Shown here: positions 22,791-33,028 of the stretch, one piece after another
Numbering within the stretch: the stretch's first letter is position 1
How the letters are laid out: each line of letters begins with the position of its first letter
Assembly (NCBI GenBank): GCA_903632075.3
Contig: CAHIKZ030001778.1
Span: forward strand, 686,501-750,500
Direction of reading: 5' to 3'
DNA: 64,000 nt
Source: Acanthosepion pharaonis
Lineage: Eukaryota; Mollusca; Cephalopoda; Sepiida; Sepiidae
Translations under genes and position numbers: made by a program
The notes under the pieces: model-generated
Told to the model about the DNA's origin: nothing
The model's input: only the letters and a program-made list of their open reading frames with translations
Database searches by the model: none

Positions 22791-22814
22791 CTGAACCCAT
22801 CCAGAAAATACATA

Positions 22815-23055
22815 ACTCCACTTACCATGTGTTATCTTTACAAGAGCCAGGAGAAAAAAAATGGAGTATTGATGCGGCCTCTGGGCCGGAGCAGTCCAAT
22901 CATCGCTTTTAAGTCTCGGCCGAATTCAAAAGCATGCACGCCGCCTTTTGGGTGATGAATTGTTCTCCACACTTCAACCCTTTTCGATGCTAGCCTCTCG
23001 CTAACTCTAGCGCTGTTTTCATGGCAGATATTTGGGCGAACTACATTGCTTGCTT
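22815..23055 (-). repeat. Dispersed repeat shared with 170-400
   Basis: Colinear words with 170-400: CTTTACAAGAG, AAAAATGGA, a CGCTTT(T/C)AAG phrase and TTCAAAAGC. At 170-400 this sits at the 3' end of the minus-strand LINE, so this copy is probably also LINE 3' material. Confidence 0.5.
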
Positions 23056-23142
23056 CCACCAGTCCAGATCATCACATCTAGGACCCACCAGTCCAGATCA
23101 TCACATCTAGGACCCACCAGTCCAGATCATCACATCTAGGAC
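23056..23142. repeat. 29-bp tandem repeat, 3 copies
   Basis: The unit starts CCACCAGTCCAGATCATCAC and is repeated three times without change. Confidence 0.95.
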
Positions 23143-23204
23143 CCACAATTCCACGTAGACCGAGTTGACTTCTTCTCATTCCCGTCGTATTCCATTGGTA
23201 ACTC

Positions 23205-23268
23205 TAATATTGGGTTGTCCCTTTCGCTGACAACCATGCATTCCGTAATGTTACGGTTCATGTTGCGT
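23205..23268 (-). pseudogene. LINE RT fragment, 58-bp identical block
   Basis: Minus strand reads NITECMVVSERDNP. Positions 23207-23264 equal 18649-18706 exactly; flanks differ. Confidence 0.6.
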
Positions 23269-23586
23269 AGGGGAGATTACTTACCCTCAAAAAATGGTAT
23301 CTCTTTTAACACCGGTTAATGTCTACCGGTGACAAACCAAAAAAAGAAGAAGAAAATCCTGAAAATTAACGACTTAAATCCATTCAAAGACCATAACAGC
23401 TATTCTAAGGATGTTTTTTTTGGAGACCAACAATGCAAGGTGTTAAAACAGTTTTTATACGTTGGAAAATATATTTATACATTTGATGTCCATATTGTAT
23501 ATTCTATATTTGTAAATGCTCATTACTGATCAAAAATATAATTTTCCAAATTTAATTTCTTCTTTTAATTGATGTATAGGAATTAA

Positions 23587-23590
<4 letters not shown>

Positions 23591-23645
<55 letters not shown>
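23591..23645. repeat. (TA)n microsatellite
   Basis: Pure TA, about 55 bp. It is the left flank of the inverted repeat at 23677. Confidence 0.97.
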
Positions 23646-23647
<2 letters not shown>

Positions 23648-23676
23648 CGATAAACGTGCAATCAATTTACAAATTT

Positions 23677-23978
23677 ATGAATTATTCACACAAAAACAAA
23701 TGCAAAGGTTAATGATTTAATTGGCGAGAAATCCATCATGCTTATTACTAAGAGAAAAAACAAGAAGAACATCTATTCTATACCTGAAGAAGTCTGTAGG
23801 AACAGACGAAAGCTTGTAGTAAAAATAAGAACTAATACAGCAGAAATTTATGGAAACAAGGATCATTTCATTCATAACGGATTCGGAGTTTTTGTATATT
23901 ATTTGAATTGTTTGCGATGATGGATTTCTCGCCAATTAAATCATTAACCTTTGCATTTGTTTTTGTGTGAATAATTCA

Positions 23979-23979
<1 letters not shown>
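23677..23979. repeat. Perfect 63-bp inverted repeat around a hammerhead-like hairpin
   Basis: Arms 23677-23739 and 23917-23979 are exact reverse complements over 63 bp. The 177-bp centre has CTGAAGA (23784-23790), GTCTGT-AGGA-ACAGAC (perfect 6-bp hairpin, 23792-23807) and GAAA (23808-23811). That matches the order CUGANGA, stem II, GAAA of hammerhead ribozymes, which are known in Penelope-like elements. An imperfect stem-III candidate follows (GCTTGTA with TACAGC), but the U-H cleavage site is not clear. (TA)n arrays lie just outside both arms. Confidence 0.8.

Positions 23980-23981
<2 letters not shown>

Positions 23982-24016
<35 letters not shown>
23982..24016. repeat. (TA)n microsatellite
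   Basis: Pure TA, right flank of the inverted repeat. Confidence 0.97.
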
Positions 24017-24018
<2 letters not shown>

Positions 24019-24299
24019 AGGAAGTTCTTTCCCAGAAATGTTGCAATTTGGAACGGAATCCGAAGGATATGCTTTTCACTACGATCTTAACCTCTTCATG
24101 TATAGGGTCAGCTATATGTATTGTTTATCATACAGGTTATCTATCCTACATATCCTCATAATATCTATCCTACATATCCTCTTAATATGCAACCCTTGCT
24201 CTCTCTATATACGTCATTGCAACACCCCTATAAAGTAATCCTCTACTTGGAGGGGCACTTAGGTGAACAATACATAAAAAAAGTAAACTTGATCAGCCA

Positions 24300-25180
24300 A
24301 GAACCCTCTTCTTTTATGTGGTTTGTCTCTTCAGGAAGTGTAGCGATCATATCTTCCTACAACTTCCTGTCAATTGTTGTTCCAAGCAATATTTTCCCCC
24401 TTAACATATCGCCCAGTCCCTGTTCTGACATCAATTCACCCCAAAGTTGGTTATTCCTTGTTTCCCATTGCCCCTCTTTCCTTCGGAATGTCATGTGAGT
24501 GTCAAATTCTCCAAGTCCTCTTTACTCATTGTGTCCCAGAAATTTAATCTGTTTCTTTTTTTATTGTAAGTATGTTTTCTTTTGGATCCCATTTTTCTTA
24601 CAATTTCCTCCATGCTCACATACCTCGTCCATAGTATTCTCAGCATCCTCCTTTAGAGCCACATCATTGTCGCTAGACGTTTCACCTTCTGTGCAGAAAT
24701 TGTCTAACATTCATAACTGTTTATATTTTAATTGTTCGTTTCGAACAAGCAAGACAATAGATCCAATATGATGTAAGGGGATTACTGAGTGAGAGAGAAT
24801 ATGAGAAAAACAGTATTAATGAGAGAGAAAAATAAAAGAACAGGAATTAAGAAGACAGAAGATGAAGAAGTTATCTTTCACAATTTCAATGCTCGTTCGG
24901 ATGTCTGAGTCACATTTTCCGTCGTCTCTAACGACCGCAACTCACAGAGCTAAATTTCTGTACCTGCTTCATACTGACGTCACTGATTTGTAAAACACAC
25001 TTTGAGCTGCCCTTTTTGTTAACAACCATGCATTCGGCCTTCTTACTCTTAATAGTCCTTTCTCCTCGTTTCCCTTGACTATAATCTCTAGAAATTCTTG
25101 CAGTTTCTTTATTTTTTATTTTTACAATTGATATATATACCGGCACGAGAATCACTCCAAAGCTAATGCCTCCCAATTTT
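24300..25180 (-). pseudogene. LINE reverse transcriptase C-terminal half
   Basis: Read leftwards: KAECMVVNKKGSSKCVLQIS, QVQKF (RT palm end, 24928-25100), DDGKCDSDIRTSIEIVKD, an interval with INSYEC and QKVKRL, RRMLRILWTRYV (thumb block normally MLRISWTDHV, about 24600-24640), FLGHN (normally FVGHV), EGQWETRNNQ, LWGELMSEQGLGDMLRG, and DRKL before EDMI (normally DRKLWRAMI, about 24340). This order is characteristic of LINE RTs with the KYLG, MLRISWT, FxGHxxR and DRKLWR blocks. Frames change at least five times. No 5' part is seen beyond 25180. Confidence 0.75.
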
Positions 25181-25418
25181 ATTAGGCTGGCCTTTGATCT
25201 TGGAGGCGGATATTGACGGTTTGTTGTGGAGAGTAAACATTTCCGACGAGTGGCAGTCTGACAAAATGATATATCACATGAAAGTACATTCGAAGCAGAG
25301 ATGTGTTACTGGATTTATAAACGTGCAAAATATTGCGCTCATTGGGATTGAACGACGCCTGCTAAATGTTTTCACTAGAGTGATTTTTAAGGAAGAAAAT
25401 GCATCTTAGCATACGGGA

Positions 25419-25421
<3 letters not shown>

Positions 25422-25474
<53 letters not shown>
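25422..25474. repeat. (TA)n microsatellite
   Basis: Pure TA, left flank of the Tc1-like relic. Confidence 0.97.
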
Positions 25475-25476
<2 letters not shown>

Positions 25477-26048
25477 GGGTATAACAGCAAAATTGTCCAA
25501 ATCGTGTAGTAGCATGGAATAATTGTCCATCCCATAAAATGTTTAATATTTAAAAAACACTGAACTAATTGTTTTTTTTCCAGATTTTTAGAGAAGACCT
25601 TTAGCCATCTTGGCATCTTTTGTCGTAAGAATCACTGAAAAATCCTTTGAGTTATTCAGCTAGAAAGAGAACAGGTTAAAAAGTGTTTTGTGTCATCCCC
25701 ATTATGTCTCTCCAATTGAGTAATGGTGACAGGAAAAAGATCATTCAGGCTTTCAGTAATGTTACCAACATTTATAATCTGGATTCCATCTTCAAAGTAC
25801 ATTCAAGAAGCATCAAGAGAATGGCAAATAAGTTTAAAAAAGAGGGAACAGTAGAGAGGAAAACTGGATCAGAAGGTCCCAACAGCAAGAGGCATCATCA
25901 TTTAACTGATAGCTAAATACGTTCTTATTGTCCAATAGTATCATAAAAAAAAAACTCGGAGAATTCCAGTAAGATATCTTTAATCATTTGTAAGATACAA
26001 CGGTTCAAAGCTTAATCTAACAATTGGACAATTTTGCTGTTACACTCG

Positions 26049-26053
<5 letters not shown>
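25475..26053 (+). mobile_element. Tc1-like deletion derivative embedded in (TA)n
   Basis: Terminal inverted repeats: the left end reads CCGGGTATAACAGCAAAATT; the right end, reverse complemented, reads AACGAGTGTAACAGCAAAAT, with both followed by TGTCCAA. The frame at 25683-25916 has the N-terminal helix-turn-helix of Tc1-like transposases (QLSNGDRKKIIQAFSN, KFKKEGTVERKTGSEGPNSK). The catalytic DDE part is deleted. The element sits inside a TA array, and TA is the Tc1/mariner target. Confidence 0.85.

Positions 26054-26112
<59 letters not shown>
26053..26112. repeat. (TA)n microsatellite
   Basis: Right flank of the Tc1-like relic. Confidence 0.97.
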
Positions 26113-26114
<2 letters not shown>

Positions 26115-26277
26115 AAAAAGAAAAACATTTTGCTAGACTACGTAACACCTTAATCAAGAAAATATTCCGAACAAGGAACGAATAAAAAAAAATAAATCAA
26201 TCGGCAAACACATACCTCCGCAGAAAAAAAGAAGTAATCGATTTTTTATTTATTAATCCGACATATTTTTACCTCTT

Positions 26278-26724
26278 TAAACGTTATTTTTTTAGTGGAT
26301 ATCTATATTTGAGGAGACGCTTCGTTTATTTTTAAACTATGTATTTATTCATCTTCGTTTGCCAGCCTGAATATTCAAGAAATCTTATTAAAGAAACAGA
26401 TGCGGACTCTGGCAAGATTAAAACTCGCGTCTCACTTCGCAAGAGAAACCGACGTTATGAACTTTCGAAAATCTGGGACGAAAAAGAGTGCGCTTATAAG
26501 GCACTTGTCGACCGTGCTTGACCGGCGTCGCCCTTCGTGGCCCAGTTGGTTAAAGCACATCAGATCTAATGACGGTTTCTCCTACCGGAGAGAGCACTTT
26601 TTTTCTTTAAAGAGATTTCTCGAATATTCAGGCCGGTAGACGAAAATAAAGATATACATTGTTTAATGAATAAACGGAATCTCTACTAGAATGTGGATAT
26701 CCACCTAAAATAACGTTTAAAGTG
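26278..26724. repeat. Fold-back repeat, arms about 125 bp, with tRNA-like box A in the centre
   Basis: The left arm 26278-26400 (TTTAAACGTTATTTT, GTGGATATC, GCCTGAATATTCAAGAAATC) is the imperfect reverse complement of 26597-26724 (GATTTCTCGAATATTCAGGC, GTGGATATCC, AAAATAACGTTTAAA). The centre has GTGGCCCAGTTGGTTAAAGC (26537-26556), a good tRNA-type A box, but no clear B box. Probably another inverted SINE pair. Confidence 0.7.
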
Positions 26725-26744
26725 ACACACACACACACACACAT

Positions 26745-26779
<35 letters not shown>

Positions 26780-26781
26780 TA
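26725..26781. repeat. (CA)n microsatellite
   Basis: CA repeat with a short CG-containing interruption (26750-26758). Confidence 0.95.
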
Positions 26782-26789
26782 TCTATCAT

Positions 26790-27540
26790 ATATATCATTC
26801 CGGCTACTTTTCTCCGTAATACCCTCTTTCCTCCTATTTTCCTCTTTTACCGTCTCTTTCCGTCTTCGCACTCATTTTCATTCTACCTTTCCTCCATCAA
26901 ACCCTCTTTCTTCCTATCTTTCACCCTTTCTTTCCTCTTACTTTTATCTTTCCCCCTTTTTTCACAATAACATTCGTATTATCCTACCGAGATTAGTAAA
27001 ATTTCCCGGTTATATTTTTCATCCAATAGGATTTTCCACTTATCTGATTTTATTCCATTTACAATAACTTTAGTGGTGTGAAATGTTATTATATGGCTTG
27101 TTTAGTATATTGTGAATTCTAGCAGACGTTTAAAATCTTCATGTCCCGATTATTTCGGTGGCTAAAAATGGACATAACCTTAGACTATCCCGGGACCAAT
27201 GAAAATCGCGCACGGAACAGAGATCCTCTGTCTGTCCCTTTTCTCTCCCTCTTTCTGAACATTGGTTACGATGCTCTGCCCCTTTTCATCGGGGTTTGCC
27301 ACTGTAAAAAATGTTCGCGTGGACGTCTCCCAAAATGCAACCAAGATGTTTCTAGGTTATTTTCTGAACAATTAAATCATTTAATGTACGGGAATTTGAC
27401 ACACCAACTATATTTGTTCATTTCTTTCCTGTTATTCGTTTATTATAAAATTGTTTTCTATTTAGCACACAAAGAATACTTGTTTCTATTTACTGGTTGT
27501 ATCCGGGCCTGCATGATTTACTGCTCTCTCCCTCTCTCTT
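26790..27540. other. Pyrimidine-rich then unassigned stretch
   Basis: 26800-26965 is rich in C and T. The 137-codon open frame at 27141-27554 has no domain I recognise and is not called as a gene. Confidence 0.45.
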
Positions 27541-27746
27541 ATTATAGACTATAGCAGAGAGTGAGATCATTTGTGACTTTCAGACATGATGACCATGTGC
27601 TTTTATTTAAATGTAGATGTTTTTTTTTTTTAATATTTTAGTTATATATAAAGCTTATCATGGGTAGATACAGATATGTGAAATGCCCTTACATTTTAAT
27701 TTCAGCATAAGCTTTATATATAACTCTCTGCTGCAGTCTATAATTC
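27541..27746. mobile_element. Hairpin MITE-like element
   Basis: The outer ends ATTATAGACTATAGCAGAGA and, reverse complemented, GAATTATAGACTGCAGCAGA are inverted copies. An inner pair AGTTATATATAAAGCTTAT (27640s) and ATAAGCTTTATATATAACT (27708-27726) is a perfect 19-bp inverted repeat. About 206 bp, non-coding. Confidence 0.6.
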
Positions 27747-27770
27747 TAATAGTTATAGAAAGCAGGTTTG

Positions 27771-27775
27771 GAAAG

Positions 27776-27834
<59 letters not shown>
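27771..27834. repeat. (GA)n microsatellite
   Basis: AAAG then pure GA, about 60 bp. Confidence 0.97.
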
Positions 27835-27839
<5 letters not shown>

Positions 27840-28039
27840 TGAAAACAGGAACATGATGTAAACTTCCTGCCTATGGAACACTAGCTTCTATGACACCTCC
27901 AATCGACAAAAATTCAAAGTTAACGCCATTTTACATGTTCTACCTTCCTGAGTTCACTTCTTTTATTGTCCTTTCTCCTCACTAAAGACTTCTTATTTTC
28001 TTTCACTGTCAGTAACCTCTGGCGTCTTAGTCGCTTTAT

Positions 28040-28790
28040 CGCCTTGCTTGGGGTGAAATAATTAAAATATATAATTCCAAAGAAGGATCTGTAATGTAAT
28101 CGATATTGACCAGGCATCTCGACCTCAGTCACTTTGAGTGGAACAACTACAATGAATCAATAGCTGCATCTACTGTAAGGAAGTTTGCTTCATTGTGTCA
28201 TGCCAGAAGGTTTTTCTCGCCAGAATCCATCTTGCACATTTACAAATCTTACATTTGCCCGTGCATTGAATAAGCGGTCTGGTGCCTCTGTCGTTCATCT
28301 CGAGGTTCTTGACAAAATTCAAAAAAGTATCTGCAATGTAATCAATCCTGACTTGGCATCTCGACTTCAATCACTTTCTCACCGACGTGACGTGGCTTCC
28401 CTCTGTCTTTTCTACAAATATTTTCATGGCAACTGCTCTAACGGGATTTTTTTCCTCTGGTATCCAGAATACAAAGATTTAAGCGGATTACTAGATTGGC
28501 AACTAGGTCCCACTACTTTTACACTTGAAATACCTAACTGCAACTCTACTCTAACAGTTTCTTTTCTCGCACTTCCCGCCTGTGTAACTTCCTTCTGTTT
28601 ACTTGTTTCCCTGATAATTAAAATCTTCAAAAATTTAAATACAAAGTCAATCGCCATCCTCTGTCTTCTTGAACCGCTTTCATGTTTTATCCTCTCCTCA
28701 ATCCTCCCTATTCTCAGTCTTCTCTTTCACTTGCTGTAGCATCTGCATCTGCATACTAGTAACATTACCAAATTGCTTGGGGTGAAATGG
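28040..28790 (+). pseudogene. LINE RT thumb and C-terminal domain with 3' end
   Basis: Same LINE type as 1549-2457. Reads EWNNYNESIAAST, HARRFFSPESILHIYKS, a frameshift, then RRDVASLCLFYKYFHGNCSN (about 28385-28445) and later C-terminal sequence to 28740. A short unit CTTGGGGTGAAAT near the end (28773) also occurs at 28052, and CTGTAATGTAATCGATATTG (28089) resembles 28332, so two LINE 3' pieces appear joined in tandem. Stops and frameshifts show it is dead. Confidence 0.8.

Positions 28791-28791
<1 letters not shown>

Positions 28792-28826
<35 letters not shown>
28792..28826. repeat. (TA)n microsatellite
   Basis: Directly follows the LINE 3' end. Confidence 0.95.
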
Positions 28827-28832
<6 letters not shown>

Positions 28833-28939
28833 GTGAAAATTATAAAGAAATTATAAATTTTAAATCAAATTTTTTTAGCTAGTTATGAAGTTGCTGGAGT
28901 AAATACCAAATGCAAAGGATAAATCATAAGCTTTATTTT

Positions 28940-29135
28940 ACCGATTATGTCGGATTGTTGGAAAGGATTATCTATCTTTGAAGGATGATCCTAATTATAT
29001 TAATCTGACTGTAAATCAGAGTATGAATTTTGTTGACCCAGAAATATCAGCTCATACGCAAACAATCGAAAGTACCTGGCAGAACGCCAAAATGAAGAAT
29101 AAGTCCATGTTCGGCACTCATCGCAGACTTTGAGT
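28940..29135 (+). pseudogene. ISXO2-like (Merlin-type) transposase C-terminal fragment
   Basis: The frame from 28978 reads LKDDPNYINLTVNQSMNFVD, then PEISAHTQTIESTWQNAK and MFGTHRRL. ISXO2/IS1595-type DDE transposases of eukaryotic Merlin-like elements end with the same order: H-L-TVNHS-NFVDP, a Gly/Ala-T-T-Q-x-hE-W block with the catalytic Glu, then K----R---GT-R. Here the Glu of IESTW (about 29069) is intact. Only the last part of the catalytic domain is present and it terminates early at 29132. Terminal repeats were not found. Confidence 0.65.
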
Positions 29136-29139
29136 TCTT

Positions 29140-29635
29140 TTGGAGATATAAGGCAAAAAATAAGAATTAAAAAAATACTTAAAGTACACTATCTGAATTT
29201 TTTTGTGTCGATTTTAATAAATATAAATTCTTTTTATTTTGGGGTGAATTAATATTTTGCGGTGAATGAAGAGAAAAAATTCAAAAATTCGGTTAAAACA
29301 TTTAAAATGATTATGCATGATTATTATTTATTGATGATTATATATAACTTTTGATGATTTAGTGTTTAAGAATAAAAACTAATGATAAATAAAAATATCT
29401 TTTTAAGAAATGAGACCCCCTAGGGTGTGTGCCCCACGATAGTGTATGGCCCCCATTGGTGTGTGACTATAACTTATTTAGCTTATAGATAAGTTCAGCA
29501 ATGACGTATGCGGCTATAACCCTCAATAGATCCTTTTTGCTTTACTATCTGGAAAGATGGTAGAGTGGTTTACAGTTGCCTTTTCCAAGGTTTTGAATTA
29601 AACATTACCATTCTCTTATACTGGCTAGAGTATCT
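29140..29635. other. Unassigned AT-rich stretch
   Basis: No homology recognised. GTGTGTGCCCCACGATAG and a GTATGGCCCCCATTGGTGTG-like echo follow each other at 29425-29465. Confidence 0.4.
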
Positions 29636-29639
29636 AGTT

Positions 29640-29850
29640 TTCTTTTCAGTTTAACTCATAGTAGAGAGGAGATGATGTAGATTTATGGCAAGAGAGCCCA
29701 TAGTAAGAGATGTGCTCATGCCTTTCTGAAGAGCATTAGTTCGAAAGTGAAAGCAATAGACTAGGTTGGAATTTGAACACGGATAGCTGATTTCACTTGT
29801 TATTAACCGCTGCACCACCTGCACATCCCATTTACATTTGTAGTGCATTT
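29640..29850 (-). repeat. tRNA-derived SINE
   Basis: On the minus strand: box A AGGTGGTGCAGCGGTTAA (29803-29820), then box B GTGTTCAAATTCC (29768-29780) at tRNA-like spacing, then a body of about 120 bp. Mutated boxes and a long body argue against a functional tRNA gene. Confidence 0.65.
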
Positions 29851-29859
29851 ACAATGCAA

Positions 29860-30825
29860 ATACATACATTTGTGAAATAGCATTCGTTTATTATGAGTAT
29901 ATTAAAAATATTTCGCTTTCTTAATAACGTCTAATAACCTATCGTTGGTCTAATGATTAAGCCGATGTAAGTCATATTTCCATTTGTCTTATTCCAAATA
30001 ACATTCATTTGAATAATGGGCGAGACAGATGCATGTCTAGAACTTAAGCTTTTACTTTACAGAGAAGTTTTACTTATTTACTTAGTGTTTATATAGGTTC
30101 CTTTCAGTATTTTATACACTGAGTGCTTTTAGCTCTTTTAACGTTGGAGAACTTAGGAAAAAAAAGTATCTCACTGCGATTATTGTGATGTGTCGTGGAC
30201 ATGTTTCTGCTTTGTGTCTTTTAATATGGCAAATTTTAGCTTAGTTCAAAATAAGTGTTTTTTCTTGTAGAATTTTTTATTGCCATCAAAGCCAGCAGGA
30301 TTTGTCGACTCAGAAAAAAAAAGAAAGAAAGAAGGCTTTCCATGGATCTTATCATCTTTTTTCTAAGATATTTTCTGAAAGGTTTGAAGATAATACTAAG
30401 ATGAATGCCAAATAGTGCAATGTTATTATCGATTAATGTTAACTCCCAGTCATCGTCGACGTTGAAAGATGATCACATTACAGTTAGTCTGTACTTGGTG
30501 CTGTATATGCATTCTAAGATGGCTTGTAGGACCAATTCTTCCTGGGAACTTGAGAAAACAACGGCCCCAGGAAACCGTCCTCGGAGTTCGAGGAAGCTCA
30601 ATCCGACGTTTATACTTTAGTCTTGTTGAACGGTTGGCGGATGTTGTTTAGGTTTCAAAGCCTTATGTAGCGTCCTGGACATTTTCTCTGTTGTCTACTA
30701 TCCGGCATATTTCGCAGGTTTTGCAAATCCCCAGTAGGAACAGCAAGTTAGTTCTTGTTCCTTTCCTATTTTTTAGATACTGTTCGATGCAAGGAAATTA
30801 TTTGTCAGTGTTCTCTTATTCAAAC
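29860..30825. other. Unassigned stretch
   Basis: A box-A-like word (TGGTCTAATGATTAAG) at about 29946 has no matching box B. Short frames at 30405-30651 have no recognised domain. Confidence 0.4.
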
Positions 30826-31110
30826 GTCCTGGGTATGACGATAAACTACATCCGGCAGCAAGGCCTCTGATTGGGAAATTGGAGGTTTTGAGGAGTGTGA
30901 AACCAACTCTTAATTGTTGTTGTTCTCAGGTCTACCCTGGTCCAGAGTGGTAGCACCTGTTAGGGTCCCAGCTATGGGCAAATAGGTACCCCCCCCAAAA
31001 AAAAACTGGGGTCAAAACACTATGAAAGTAAAAAATACATTTTTGCAGTAAGAAAAGTTACCATCAATGCATTATTGGAAAAGGAAGAGAAAGATTACCG
31101 GCAATGCATT
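30826..31110. repeat. Left arm of a 3.4-kb-spaced inverted repeat
   Basis: Contains GTCCTGGGTATGACGATAAA, AGCAAGGCCTCTGATTGGG, CACCTGTTAGGGTCCCAG and GGGGTCAAAACACTATGAAA. Each has its reverse complement, in reversed order, in the right arm at 34150-34600. One copy of the 30-bp unit expanded at 34553 is present here. Confidence 0.75.
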
Positions 31111-31119
31111 TAAAAAATA

Positions 31120-32130
31120 TCTCTGCAACAAATTAAATTTCGACATTAAATGATCAATAAGGAGTTGATATGCCGTTAAACTAACAAATCAAATCAAATT
31201 ATTCTCGAGTCAGAACAGACTCCACTTATATCGTAATGGCTTGTTAGATTACAAGGTTAACCATTAATATACGACGAGGCGTTCTCGGCCTTAACTAAGT
31301 TTAGTACAAGGCTACAAGTGTGAGTATCTCGTGAGGTTCCAATTCACTAGTGATAGCAGTCTGTTAAACTATTAGGTTATCTCCTACGCCAAGCCAAAGC
31401 GATCTTGCATTGACATTTTACTTAAAACAAGGCGAGTCAAAGAAAATGAGCCGAGGAAGACTTCCAATTAAGAAAACCTGTTTAGAAAATTATCAGGCAA
31501 AAGATTTGGCTTTTTAACCGAGTTCGAAACAGTAACTTGTTACAGTTTGACAATACTGAATAGGCAATCCACAATTTATTGATACTTAGCTTTTTATGTG
31601 TCATGCCCATTCATGACGTGGACGATTATGGCTCTCCATAACCTATCATTTGTAGCTGTAGACAATTTTTGTCCTTTTACTCTCCTCATCTGTTCTGCCA
31701 TCCATTTACACATGCTCCTTTAGGTAGGTTACACGCAGTTTCCTCTGTCTTTCTAACAGCAGTTCTCGTATGATCACGTCGAGCCTGGTCAGTACCTAGA
31801 TGAGCGAACGATTAGAAATACCAGGTGCAGAAATGCATGGATGTGCGGGTGGTGTACTGGATAACGGCTAATCGTAAAAAAATTGCCCAAGCTCCCCGCA
31901 AAATTAAATTTCGGTATTAAATGATCCAATTAAGAATCGTTATGCAGTTCAACAACCAAACAAAACTTATTCAAGCTGCATATATATTATGAGGAATTTC
32001 GCTCAAATGAAAGATTAAAACAACTAGCTATTTATAATCGACTTGCGCAATAAACGTAAAATATTGATCGGAAGTTCTACTTGTGTCAGAGTGTAGTATT
32101 TGTGCACTCTGTGAAAATAGTTACACATGC
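31120..32130. other. Mostly unassigned; minor LINE tail piece
   Basis: GACGATTATGGCTCTCCATA at 31619 is another copy of the LINE C-terminal word of 4190-4380, minus strand. A box-A-like GGTGGTGTACTGGATAACGG lies at 31850. Nothing else recognised. Confidence 0.4.
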
Positions 32131-32850
32131 ACACTACCAAACACATATACTGAAAAATTGAGTTAATCCCAAATGTAGATTCTGTGACAAATATTCAGAA
32201 ACAATTGACCATCTTGTATCAAGTTAGACGCTATTAGCACCTACGGGATATAAAACTCGGCATGAGTCAATGAGTCACTAGAAAATCTGTAGCTTTTAGA
32301 GAAATCTGTAAATTTTAGAGGAACACCACTTAGACTCAGTTACAGAAATAGTTTTTGTAAAAATTTCATGGGACATTAAAATACACACAGAGAGAACAAT
32401 CAAAGCTAATAAACACCCAGACATTGTGATCAAAGACGACAAAAACAGAATGTGTTTTCTTACTGACATCACAGTTTCTACAGATTGTAATGTATCTTTG
32501 AAAATCTTCAAAAAACTACCACAATACAAGGATCTTGAATTTGAAATCTGAAAAATGTGGCACATGAGGACATCAATCATTCCAGTTGTAGCTGGCGTCC
32601 TCGGTTTGATTGGAAAATATTCCGATACTCATTGAAGTGGGTAGCTCATACCTTAAAGAAATACAAAAACGCTGTACCCACAAGTACAGCTCGAACATTA
32701 CGAAGAGCTTTATCTATGTAAAATGTGTGTGTGTATTTTTTTTTTTTTTACAAAAATGTGCAGTGGAAAAAGTCATGATTCCATTTCTGACCTAAGGTCT
32801 CTGGTTAGGACCCGGAAGCAAATGAGTATATAACAGAAATAAAAGGGAAT
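32130..32850 (+). pseudogene. LINE C-terminal domain (CPxC to ALGxI block), copy 1
   Basis: Reads NPKCRFCDKYSETIDHLVS (zinc-finger-like block after RT, about 32168-32222), YKTRHES, a truncated middle, KIFKKLPQYKDLEFEI (about 32505-32550), KMWHMRTSIIPV, then VAGVLGLIGK. This order is the C-terminus of a LINE whose domain normally ends VIPVVVGALG. Compare 40720-41195. Frames change and no upstream RT is present. The 3' end runs into a trinucleotide array. Confidence 0.7.
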
Positions 32851-32853
32851 ACT

Positions 32854-32893
32854 ATTACTACTACTATTGCTGCTGCTGCTGCTGCTGCTGCTG

Positions 32894-32938
<45 letters not shown>

Positions 32939-32943
32939 ATAAT
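32854..32943. repeat. (ACT/GCT)n trinucleotide array at a LINE 3' end
   Basis: ACTATTACTACT, then (TGC)n, then (TAC)n, about 90 bp, immediately after the LINE tail GAAATAAAAGGGAAT. Confidence 0.95.
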
Positions 32944-33028
32944 CCTGAAGCAGGAATTTACAAAATAAACTGAAAGAATGTCACATGTTCATAGTTGATA
33001 CATATAGGAATTTAAATAAAATATTATA

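Noticed and set aside
23056..23142. CRISPR-like array
   Set aside because: Units are directly adjacent without spacers, only three copies, in a eukaryotic context.
27141..27554. 137-codon frame considered as an exon
   Set aside because: No recognisable domain, no convincing splice context and AT-rich hydrophobic composition typical of chance frames.
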